A stretch of 7,255 bases of DNA, from the NCBI GenBank assembly GCA_900548085.1, contig URJF01000072.1, positions 1 through 7,255 of the forward strand, in the 5' to 3' direction. The DNA is from an uncultured Oscillospiraceae bacterium (lineage in GTDB: Bacteria; Bacillota; Clostridia; Oscillospirales; Acutalibacteraceae). Positions within the stretch are counted from its first letter, which is position 1; every line of letters begins with the position of its first letter. Made by a program: the position numbers and the translations under genes. The notes under the pieces were generated by a model. That model did no database searches and was not told where the DNA came from. It saw only the letters and a program-made list of their open reading frames with translations. Of the stretch, positions 1 to 6,393 are shown piece by piece.

Positions 1-232
1 CTCTGCCTCTAAGATAGAGGAGGTTTGCGACAGTTTGGAGGAGCAGATTATACACACCCACGGTGTCAGTCTGCGACAGAGATATTCTCCCGGTTATTTT
101 GATTTAGACATTTCGGAGCAAAAAAAGTTTTTTACCATTTTAGAGCTTACAAAAAGAATAGGACTCACTCTTACGGATACCTGTGAGATGATACCCAGCA
201 AGAGTGTTACGGCATTTATAGGAATTGATTAG
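1..232 (+). CDS. Methionine synthase (B12-dependent) activation-domain protein, 3' end only
   Basis: An open frame runs in from the left edge (first full codon at base 2) and stops at TAG 230-232, giving 76 visible residues. The motif RYSPGY at bases 80-97, followed by SEQKK and then a conserved tail (IGLTLT, CEMIPSKSVTAFIG), matches the C-terminal part of the MetH reactivation domain. In long MetH proteins this domain binds S-adenosylmethionine and supports reductive methylation of inactive cob(II)alamin. Here it is a stand-alone protein lying 2 bases upstream of metH, so the two are almost certainly cotranscribed and form a split methionine synthase. The SAM- and cobalamin-facing RxxxGY signature is present. 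A TTG at base 35 could be read as a start, but the homology-like sequence continues upstream of it, so the gene is cut by the window rather than starting there. Family members are usually a little over 200 residues, so roughly the last third is visible. Confidence 0.88.
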   Translation, partial: SASKIEEVCDSLEEQIIHTHGVSLRQRYSPGYFDLDISEQKKFFTILELTKRIGLTLTDTCEMIPSKSVTAFIGID

Positions 233-234
233 TT

Positions 235-2538
235 ATGATTAGATATTTTGACGGTGGAATGGGCAGTATGCTCAACCTAAAAGCAGGTGAGCTGCCCGAA
301 AAACTTAATATCAGCGACCCCGAGAGAGTTTATGCTATCCATAAGGCATATGCAGAGGCAGGCGCAGACATTATTACAGCCAATACCTTCGGTGCTAATA
401 GGTTAAAATACGATAATGTAGAGGAGCTTGTTCGTGCCGGGGTTAAGAACGCAAAGCGTACCGGCAAAAAGGTTGCTCTCGATTTAGGCCCTACAGGAAA
501 ATTACTGAAGCCCATGGGCGATTTGGATTTTGAGGAATGTATAGATATTTATGCTCAGGTAATAAATGCAGGCAAAGAGGATTCTGACCTTGTGCTTATT
601 GAGACTATGGGCGATACCTATGAGATAAAGGCAGCTGTCCTTGCTGCAAAGGAAAATTGCGACCTGCCCGTTTTTGTTTCTATGATATTTGACGAAAAGG
701 GCAGACTCCTTACCGGCGCAGATGTAAAGACCGCCTGTGCCGTTTGCGAGGGATTAGGTGTAGATGTTATCGGACTGAATTGCGGAATGGGACCGAAGCA
801 GATGATTCCTCTGGTTGAAAAATTATCCCGTTGTTCTTCTACTCCGATTATGGTCAATCCTAATGCCGGATTGCCTGAGTCAATAAACGGCGAGACAGTG
901 TACAATGTTGATCCTGATGAGTTTTCTGACCTTATGGTGCAGATTGCCAATATCGGAGTTTCATATCTCGGCGGATGCTGCGGTACTACTCCGGACCACA
1001 TTCGTGCCCTGAGAGAAAAGACAAAGGATATCCCTGACAGAGTACCAGAATATAAGACAGAGACTGTTGTCACAAGTTATTCTACAGCAGTCACTATCGG
1101 AGATAAACCCAAGGTTATCGGTGAGCGTATTAACCCCACCGGCAAAAAATTACTCAAGCAGGCACTTCGTGACAAGGATATGGATTATATTTTAAAAGAG
1201 GGAATTACTCAGCGTGATGCAGGCGCACATATCCTTGATGTTAATATGGGTTTGCCCGAAATAGATGAGGTTGAGATGCTCAGTTCCGCTGTTTATGAAC
1301 TGCAGTCTGTATTGCCTACTCCGTTACAGCTCGACTCCTCCAATCCTGTGGCTATGGAGAGGGCTCTGCGTATATATAACGGAAAAGCTATGATAAATTC
1401 CGCCAACGGCAAGGAGAAGTCTATGAATGAGATTTTTCCCCTTGCAAAAAAGTACGGCGGTGTTGTCGTTTGCCTTTGTCTTGATGAGGGCGGCATACCT
1501 ACCACAGCAGAGGGCAGAATCAAGATAGCCGAAAAGATGATAAAAACTGCCGAGTCCTTTGGTATTAACAAAAAGAATTTGATTGTAGATGCTCTTGTTA
1601 TGACAATTAGTACAGACAAGAACAATGCCGTGGGGACACTCAAAGCAGTAGATTATATCCGTAATACATTGGGCGTTAATACTGTCCTCGGTGTATCCAA
1701 TATTAGTTTTGGATTGCCTAACAGAGAGGCAATCAATACCGCATTTTATACTATGGCTATGCAAAGAGGTTTGTCTGCAGGCATTATCAACCCAAAGTCA
1801 ATAGGTATGATGAATGCGTATTATTCGTTCTGCGCTCTCGACGGATTGGACGAAAACTGCACGGATTATATCGAGTTTGCCACTCCTGTAGACACTACAG
1901 CCCAGTCGGGCACCCTTACTCTTAAAGAAGCTATCATTAAGGGTATGAAGGAGGAAAGCTCCGCTTGTGCTAAGGAGTTGCTTAAGAATACCGATTCTCT
2001 TACTATTATAAATGATTATATCATTCCTGCACTTGATGTGGTGGGCGACGGCTTTGAAAAAAATACATTGTTCCTTCCTCAGCTCTTAATGTCTGCTGAC
2101 TCGGCTAAGGCGGCTTTTGACGAAATTAAGGCTCACATGATAGTCAGCGGCAATGCTCAGGTTAAGGGTGAAAAAATCGTTATCGCTACCGTTGAGGGCG
2201 ATATTCACGATATAGGCAAAAATATAGTTAAGGTGCTTTTGGCTAATTATGGCTTTGATGTTATAGATTTAGGCAAAGATGTAAAGTGTGAGGAAGTCCT
2301 CCGTGTTACAAAAGAGGAGGGCGCAAAGCTTGTCGGTCTCTCCGCTCTTATGACTACTACCGTGCCTAATATGGAAAAGACAATAAAGCTTGTTCACGAC
2401 AATACCGATGCAAAGGTGTTTGTTGGCGGTGCGGTTCTCACTCGTGACTATGCTCAGATGATAAATGCCGACTGGTATGCTAAGGACGCTATGGAGAGTG
2501 TCCGTATAGCACAGGAATATTTTGACAATTTAGGGTGA
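235..2538 (+). CDS. metH: Cobalamin-dependent methionine synthase, short form without reactivation domain
   Basis: The enzyme moves a methyl group from 5-methyltetrahydrofolate to homocysteine through methylcobalamin, in the cytoplasm. The 767 residues hold three modules. The homocysteine-binding barrel (about 1-265) has DGGMGSML at 6-13 and the zinc ligands C183 (GLNCGMGP), C248 and C249 (GGCCGTTP). The pterin-binding barrel (about 290-560) has GERINPTG at 296-303, LDVN at 334-337, LQLDSSNP at 364-371, INSANG at 387-392 and GVSNISFGLPNR at 486-497. The cobalamin unit (about 570-767) has a helical cap with DVVGDGFEKNTLFLPQLLMSA and then the D656-x-H658-x-x-G661 motif that supplies the lower-axial histidine, followed by S703 and GG at 731-732. 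The protein ends there, so the fourth (activation) domain is missing and is supplied by the gene just upstream. It is close in length to the similarly short Thermotoga enzyme. The ATG at 235 leaves almost no leader before the first barrel strand; AGGA at 220-223 is a modest ribosome site. All core motifs are intact. A closely related corrinoid methyltransferase is a less likely alternative, because both the homocysteine and folate modules are complete. Confidence 0.96.
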   Translation: MIRYFDGGMGSMLNLKAGELPEKLNISDPERVYAIHKAYAEAGADIITANTFGANRLKYDNVEELVRAGVKNAKRTGKKVALDLGPTGKLLKPMGDLDFEECIDIYAQVINAGKEDSDLVLIETMGDTYEIKAAVLAAKENCDLPVFVSMIFDEKGRLLTGADVKTACAVCEGLGVDVIGLNCGMGPKQMIPLVEKLSRCSSTPIMVNPNAGLPESINGETVYNVDPDEFSDLMVQIANIGVSYLGGCCGTTPDHIRALREKTKDIPDRVPEYKTETVVTSYSTAVTIGDKPKVIGERINPTGKKLLKQALRDKDMDYILKEGITQRDAGAHILDVNMGLPEIDEVEMLSSAVYELQSVLPTPLQLDSSNPVAMERALRIYNGKAMINSANGKEKSMNEIFPLAKKYGGVVVCLCLDEGGIPTTAEGRIKIAEKMIKTAESFGINKKNLIVDALVMTISTDKNNAVGTLKAVDYIRNTLGVNTVLGVSNISFGLPNREAINTAFYTMAMQRGLSAGIINPKSIGMMNAYYSFCALDGLDENCTDYIEFATPVDTTAQSGTLTLKEAIIKGMKEESSACAKELLKNTDSLTIINDYIIPALDVVGDGFEKNTLFLPQLLMSADSAKAAFDEIKAHMIVSGNAQVKGEKIVIATVEGDIHDIGKNIVKVLLANYGFDVIDLGKDVKCEEVLRVTKEEGAKLVGLSALMTTTVPNMEKTIKLVHDNTDAKVFVGGAVLTRDYAQMINADWYAKDAMESVRIAQEYFDNLG

Positions 2539-2544
2539 CTTTTT

Positions 2545-2940
2545 ATGATTATTTCGACTAAGGGGAGATATGCTCTCAGCATTATGATTGACCTTGCTCA
2601 CCACAGTGCAGACGGCTATGTGTCCCTAAAGGATATATCCGACCGTCAGGAAATCAGTATGAAATATCTTGAGGCGATTATATCAAAATTATCAAAGGGC
2701 GGTCTCGTTGACAGTGCTCGTGGCAAAACAGGCGGCTACCGCCTTAATCGACCTGTAGAAAAATACTCTGTAGGCGAAATTCTTATACTTACAGAAAAGA
2801 CGCTCGCTCCCGTTTCTTGTATTGAGTGCCAAAAGGAGTGTGTAAAAGAGGGCTCATGTCTCACTCGTCCTATGTGGAATGAGCTGAATGAAGTCATTAT
2901 GAATTTCCTTAATTCAAAGACTCTTGCCGATTTACTTTGA
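2545..2940 (+). CDS. Rrf2-family transcriptional regulator with IscR-like cysteine cluster
   Basis: This 131-residue protein begins MIISTKGRYAL, the usual Rrf2 opening. It has a winged helix with the recognition helix at about 36-50 (ISMKYLEAIISKL) and a wing at 58-66 (ARGKTGGYR). Compared with E. coli IscR as I remember it, E43 is at the same position, and C92, C99 and C105 correspond to IscR C92, C98 and C104 with one inserted residue. The IscR ligand H107 aligns with R108, and there is an extra cysteine, C95. An Fe-S cluster is therefore plausible but its fourth ligand is uncertain. The start lies 6 bases after the metH stop, and AGGGTGA (2532-2538), overlapping that stop, is the ribosome site, so cotranscription with metH is likely. 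Possible roles are regulation of methionine or sulfur metabolism, of Fe-S assembly genes elsewhere, or of its own region. The cysteine regulator CymR belongs to the same family but, to my knowledge, lacks this cysteine triad. Family assignment is firm; the target genes are unknown. Confidence 0.93.
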   Translation: MIISTKGRYALSIMIDLAHHSADGYVSLKDISDRQEISMKYLEAIISKLSKGGLVDSARGKTGGYRLNRPVEKYSVGEILILTEKTLAPVSCIECQKECVKEGSCLTRPMWNELNEVIMNFLNSKTLADLL

Positions 2941-2944
2941 TATA

Positions 2945-2973
2945 TTGACAAAATATCTACAATCTACTATACT
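2945..2973 (+). promoter_or_regulatory. Sigma-A-type promoter for the zinc-ribbon/TM2 gene
   Basis: A perfect -35 box TTGACA (2945-2950) is followed by a 17-base spacer and the -10 box TATACT (2968-2973), one mismatch from consensus. Transcription should begin near 2980, about 30 bases before the ATG at 3012. The spacer carries a tandem ATCTAC repeat (2955-2960 and 2962-2967). ATATCT at 2953-2958 and AGATAT at 2982-2987 form an inverted repeat around the -10 box. ATACTTGACT at 2969-2978 resembles one half of an E. coli IscR type 1 site. Operator function is only a suggestion; the promoter itself is well supported. Confidence 0.8.
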
Positions 2974-3011
2974 TGACTCAAAGATATATTTTTTGAGAGG
3001 AGAACTTTATT

Positions 3012-3434
3012 ATGTTTTGTAAAAATTGCGGTCAGCCTATGGACGATATGGCGGCTGTTTGTGTTCATTGCGGTGTACAAAAGGGAATGGGCTATAATTA
3101 TTGCCAAAATTGTGGTGCACCTGTAGCACCTAATGCTGTTGTTTGTACAAATTGCGGCGCAGCTGTTTATCAGCAGCCTACCGCTCCCTATGGTCAAAGC
3201 CAAAAATCTAAGCTTGCAGCAGGATTGCTTGCTATATTCTTAGGTTATCTTGGTATCCATAATTTCTATTTGGGATATACGAGCAGAGCGGTTACTCAGC
3301 TGCTTTTGAGCTTGCTCCTGTCTTGGACTGTAGTGGTCCCTATAGGTATTTGGATTTGGACTATAGTAGAGGCAGTTAAGATTTTTCAGGGACAGATACC
3401 CGATGCAAATGGCTGTCCGTTAGCAGATTCATAA
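3012..3434 (+). CDS. Membrane protein with two zinc ribbons and a TM2 domain
   Basis: This 140-residue protein starts with two zinc-ribbon units, each built from two CxxC knuckles: C3/C6 with C17/C20, and C31/C34 with C45/C48. A short Gln/Pro-rich linker (about 53-66) follows. Then comes a TM2 domain (about 66-125) with one hydrophobic helix (LAAGLLAIFLGYLG), the conserved GIHNFYLG turn at 81-88 and a second hydrophobic stretch from about 95 to 120. The likely topology is a cytoplasmic zinc-binding head on a two-helix membrane anchor. The domain pair is common in Firmicutes, but its biochemical role is not established, so none is assigned. The start is supported by AGGAG at 2998-3002, nine bases before the ATG, and by MFCKNCG, the typical opening of such proteins. 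The gene has its own promoter and a terminator right after its stop, so it is probably transcribed alone, with possible read-through from the metH-rrf2 transcript because no clear terminator lies between them. Confidence 0.9.
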   Translation: MFCKNCGQPMDDMAAVCVHCGVQKGMGYNYCQNCGAPVAPNAVVCTNCGAAVYQQPTAPYGQSQKSKLAAGLLAIFLGYLGIHNFYLGYTSRAVTQLLLSLLLSWTVVVPIGIWIWTIVEAVKIFQGQIPDANGCPLADS

Positions 3435-3436
3435 AC

Positions 3437-3473
3437 AAAAGCGACAATCACTTTTTTGGTGATTGTCGCTTTT
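3437..3473. terminator. Bidirectional intrinsic terminator between convergent genes
   Basis: GCGACAATCAC (3441-3451) pairs perfectly with GTGATTGTCGC (3459-3469). The flanking AAAA (3437-3440) and TTTT (3470-3473) extend the stem to 15 base pairs around a 7-base loop. A T-run follows the core stem on the plus strand (TTTT, then CTATATT), and the A-run gives TTTTGTTTA on the minus strand. The hairpin begins two bases after the stop of the zinc-ribbon/TM2 gene and sits 11 bases beyond the hemW stop, so it can end both convergent transcripts. Confidence 0.92.
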
Positions 3474-3484
3474 CTATATTATTA

Positions 3485-4519
3485 TTATATTATTTCCGAT
3501 ATTATGTAGTTAGATACTAACATTCCTTTTGGTGTCAGTGATACTTTGTTTCTACTTATTTTCATCATACCGGCTTTTATATACGGTGTGATGTCTTTTT
3601 TTATCAGTGACTTGTCTACTCCCTCTGTGAGCCTAAGTCCGAGCATAATTCGCTCTTCTTCGTCACCTCCGTCACCGTCGGGTATTTTGTTGAAGTCTTT
3701 GTCATAATAGAATCTTTTTCCACCCCAAAATGAGTGTGCACTTTTCCCTATACCTAAGTAGGGCACAAGCCTCCAATACTTAGTGTTGTGCCGTGACTCA
3801 CAGTAAGGCTTTGCGAAATTGCTTATCTCATACTGCTTTAGACCCAAATCGTTCAGTGTTTTTACTGTCTTTAGGTACATTTCTGCCGTTGTGTCCTCAT
3901 CAGGCAATGACAACTTGTCCTTTAGTTCAAAAAACTTTGTGCCGCTTTCTATTTTCAGCATATATGCGCTTATGTGAGTGATGTCTGCTTTTGCCACAAA
4001 GTCAAATGTTTCGTCCAGTGAGTCAAGGGTTTGCTTTGGTGTACCCAGCATAATATCCAAGCTGATGTTGTTTATCCCGGCGTTTTTTGCATCATCTATC
4101 GCTTTTTGCACCTGCTCTTTGCCTGCTATTCTGCCGAGGGCAAATCGCTCTTTGTCTACTGCACTTTGCATACCGAGGCTGATTCTGTTCACGCCGTGTC
4201 GTGCATATTCCAAAAAGTCCTCAGACATATCTTTGGATGGGTTACATTCTACTGTTATTTCGCAGTCGTCATCTATTACAAAATGCTCTTTAGAAAAATC
4301 GATTATGTCACAAATATATTCTGCCGGCAAAATGCTCGGTGTTCCGCCCCCAAAGTATATTGAGTCGAATTCTCCGTCGTATTCGACGGCGTTTTTCTTT
4401 AGCTCGTCTATGTATTCTCTTGCCGCACTTTCACAGTATTTTGTGCTGAAAAAGTCACAGTACGGGCATTTATTGCGGCAAAAAGGGATGTGGTAATACA
4501 GCCCGCTTTTTTCTGCCAT
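3485..4519 (-). CDS. hemW: HemW, radical SAM heme chaperone (coproporphyrinogen oxidase-like)
   Basis: The 344-residue protein opens with the radical SAM cluster motif C14-x3-C18-x2-C21, which binds a 4Fe-4S cluster and SAM. Position 23 is Phe (CDF), where true oxygen-independent coproporphyrinogen oxidase HemN has a fourth cysteine. That marks it as HemW, known in other bacteria to bind heme and deliver it to respiratory proteins. Other family marks are GGGTPS at 57-62, SLGMQS at 114-119, the YEISNFA block near 230-236, HNTKYW at 244-249 and GIGKSAHSF at 256-264. The C-terminal region after LGLRLTEG (293-300) is compact, and the whole protein is somewhat shorter than the usual 370-380 or so residues, but nothing looks broken. 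AAGGGA (complement of 4529-4534), nine bases upstream, supports the start. It lies 28 bases after typA, probably in the same operon. Older annotation would call it coproporphyrinogen III oxidase; heme chaperone is the better inference. Confidence 0.93.
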   Translation of the reverse strand: MAEKSGLYYHIPFCRNKCPYCDFFSTKYCESAAREYIDELKKNAVEYDGEFDSIYFGGGTPSILPAEYICDIIDFSKEHFVIDDDCEITVECNPSKDMSEDFLEYARHGVNRISLGMQSAVDKERFALGRIAGKEQVQKAIDDAKNAGINNISLDIMLGTPKQTLDSLDETFDFVAKADITHISAYMLKIESGTKFFELKDKLSLPDEDTTAEMYLKTVKTLNDLGLKQYEISNFAKPYCESRHNTKYWRLVPYLGIGKSAHSFWGGKRFYYDKDFNKIPDGDGGDEEERIMLGLRLTEGVDKSLIKKDITPYIKAGMMKISRNKVSLTPKGMLVSNYIISEII

Positions 4520-4547
4520 AATATCACATCCCTTTAGTTAGTTTATA

Positions 4548-6380
4548 TTATTTCTTTCTGCTTTCTGCCTTTAGTCTTAGTGACTTGTCGAGTATTGTCT
4601 TACGCAGACGGATAGACTTTGGAGTAACCTCCAGCAGTTCGTCGTCAGCAAGAAATTCCATACTCTGCTCCAGTGAAAGTGTGGTAGGCGGTACGAGTTT
4701 AAGAGCCTCGTCACTGCCTGATGCACGAGTGTTGGTGACGTGCTTTTTCTTGCAGACATTGCACACAATGTCCTCGTCCTTAGCACATTCGCCGACTATC
4801 ATGCCTTCATATACATCAACACCCGGACCTACGAAGAGCTTGCCTCTGTCCTGTGTGTTCCACAGTCCGTATCCTGTGGTTGTGCCTGTTTCGTGTACAA
4901 CGATTGAACCACGGTCTCTTGTCTCGATTTCACCCTTGTAAGGCTCATATCCGCTGAATACCTGGTTCATGATACCGTTACCGTTTGTATCGGTTAGGAA
5001 TTCACTTCTGTAACCAATCAGACCCCTTGCCGGTATTTTGATTTCCATATGAGTCATACCTGTTGAGCGAGTGTCCATATTGACCATTTCACCCTTGCGT
5101 GAGCAGAGCTTAGTCATAACCGCACCTACATATTCCTCGGGTACTTCAACGATGGCTGTTTCCATAGGCTCGAGAGTCTGTCCGGTTTTTTCGTCCTTTT
5201 TAAGTATAACCTGCGGACGAGAAACTTGGAATTCATAGTTTTCTCTGCGCATTGTTTCGATAAGTATTGAGAGGTGCAGCTCACCTCTGCCCGATACCTT
5301 AAAGGTATCCATAGAGTCGGTTTCTTCTACTCGCATTGATACATTGGTCTCTACTTCTTTGAACAGACGGTCTCTGAGGTTACGAGAGGTAACATATTTA
5401 CCTTCTCTGCCTGCAAACGGTGAGTCGTTCACCATAAAGTTCATACTGATAGTAGGCTCATCAATTTTTACAAAAGGCAGCGGCTCAATGTGCTCAGGAT
5501 CACAGGCTGTTTCACCTATGTTAAGGTCAGGAATACCTGCAACACATACCAGGTCACCGAATGTAGCTTCGGTGCAAGGCACTCTCTTAAGTCCTTCAAA
5601 TTGATACATCTGTGAAAATTTTACATTTTCTTGGGTACCGTCCTGCTTGCACAGTACATATGGGGTATTCAGTTTTACAGTACCTCTCTGTACTCTGCCT
5701 ACGCCGATTCTGCCTACATAATCGTCATATTCGAGACTGCAAAACAGAAGCTGTGCAGGTCCGTCCGGGTCACCTGACGGTGATGGGATATCCTCTAAAA
5801 TTGCGTCCAAAAGCGGTCTCATATCGCCGCTCCTTACTGTTGGGTCGAGGCTCGAATAACCGTCTCTTGCCGATGCGTACACAACGGGAAAGTCTATCTG
5901 GTCGTCGTCAGCACCCAGCTCAATGAACAGGTCGAGTACCTCGTCTACTACTTCCTCAGGTCTTGCTCCGTCACGGTCAACCTTGTTTACTACTACCAGT
6001 GGAGTCTTGTGGAGACCTAATGCTTTTTTGAGTACAAAACGGGTCTGCGGCATACAGCCCTCAAATGCGTCTACAAGCAGAAGTACACCGTCTACCATCA
6101 TCAGTATACGCTCTACCTCGCCTCCGAAATCAGCGTGTCCCGGAGTATCAACAATGTTGATTTTTGTGTCTTTGTAGTGGATAGATGTGTTTTTGGAGAG
6201 GATTGTGATACCACGCTCTTTTTCCAAATCGTTTGAGTCCATAACACGCTCTTGAACTACCTCGTTGTCTCTGAATATACCGCTTTGGTGCAGCATTTCA
6301 TCTACTAAGGTCGTCTTTCCGTGGTCAACGTGAGCGATGATTGCTATGTTTTTAATATTCTTTCTTTCTGCCAATTTCAT
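4548..6380 (-). CDS. typA: TypA/BipA, ribosome-associated translational GTPase
   Basis: This 610-residue protein is the usual length for TypA. It shows the GTPase motifs in order: AHVDHGKTT (16-24), ERGIT (55-59), DTPGH (78-82), NKVD (132-135) and SAR (170-172). An EF-Tu-like barrel (about 205-300) and EF-G-like domains (about 305-480) follow, including SGRGELHLSIL at 363-373. Next is the TypA signature ARGLIGYRSEFLTD (451-464) and a family-specific C-terminal domain with TNTRASGSDEA (549-559). TypA binds the ribosome in a GTP-dependent way and helps in large-subunit assembly and growth under cold or other stress. LepA, a relative, was considered and excluded because its characteristic N-terminal motif is not present. 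The start at 6380 is the only one before the P-loop; its ribosome site is very close. The gene follows glnS by 13 bases and precedes hemW by 28, suggesting one operon. Confidence 0.97.
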   Translation of the reverse strand: MKLAERKNIKNIAIIAHVDHGKTTLVDEMLHQSGIFRDNEVVQERVMDSNDLEKERGITILSKNTSIHYKDTKINIVDTPGHADFGGEVERILMMVDGVLLLVDAFEGCMPQTRFVLKKALGLHKTPLVVVNKVDRDGARPEEVVDEVLDLFIELGADDDQIDFPVVYASARDGYSSLDPTVRSGDMRPLLDAILEDIPSPSGDPDGPAQLLFCSLEYDDYVGRIGVGRVQRGTVKLNTPYVLCKQDGTQENVKFSQMYQFEGLKRVPCTEATFGDLVCVAGIPDLNIGETACDPEHIEPLPFVKIDEPTISMNFMVNDSPFAGREGKYVTSRNLRDRLFKEVETNVSMRVEETDSMDTFKVSGRGELHLSILIETMRRENYEFQVSRPQVILKKDEKTGQTLEPMETAIVEVPEEYVGAVMTKLCSRKGEMVNMDTRSTGMTHMEIKIPARGLIGYRSEFLTDTNGNGIMNQVFSGYEPYKGEIETRDRGSIVVHETGTTTGYGLWNTQDRGKLFVGPGVDVYEGMIVGECAKDEDIVCNVCKKKHVTNTRASGSDEALKLVPPTTLSLEQSMEFLADDELLEVTPKSIRLRKTILDKSLRLKAESRKK

Positions 6381-6387
6381 TCACCTT
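6381..6387 (-). promoter_or_regulatory. typA: Closely spaced ribosome binding site of typA
   Basis: Read on the minus strand, the 13-base glnS-typA gap ends in AAGGTGA directly against the ATG, so only three bases separate AAGG from the start codon. This is shorter than the usual spacing. No other in-frame start lies before the GTPase P-loop, so it remains the best start. Translational coupling to glnS would help explain how it works. Confidence 0.5.
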
Positions 6388-6393
6388 GCTAAC

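Noticed and set aside
618..1073. Open frame of 151 codons on the minus strand inside metH
   Set aside because: It lies wholly antisense to a motif-rich, conserved coding region and its translation shows no recognisable domain. The same applies to the other antisense frames inside metH (330-515, 1293-1643, 1324-1764).
2545..2940. CymR, the cysteine metabolism repressor
   Set aside because: The IscR-type cysteine cluster is not a CymR feature as far as I know, and no cysteine synthesis gene is adjacent.
2952..2996. Terminator after the Rrf2 gene (ATATCT/AGATAT followed by a T-run)
   Set aside because: The stem is only six AT-rich pairs with a 23-base loop, too weak to be an intrinsic terminator, and it overlaps a good promoter.
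2736..3203. Minus-strand frames 2736-2951 and 2967-3203
   Set aside because: The first is antisense to the Rrf2 gene. The second runs antisense through the zinc-ribbon gene and its promoter region. Neither resembles a protein family.
3793..4496. Plus-strand frames across hemW (3793-3981, 3978-4496, 4031-4363)
   Set aside because: They mirror the codon pattern of hemW on the other strand, are rich in Ser and Cys as antisense frames often are, and show no domain.
3485..4519. HemN, oxygen-independent coproporphyrinogen oxidase
   Set aside because: The motif is CxxxCxxC followed by x-Phe instead of x-Cys, which is the HemW pattern.
4548..6380. LepA (EF4), suggested by the position beside hemW
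   Set aside because: The N-terminal P-loop region and the ARGLIGYRSEF signature are TypA, and the C-terminal domain matches TypA.
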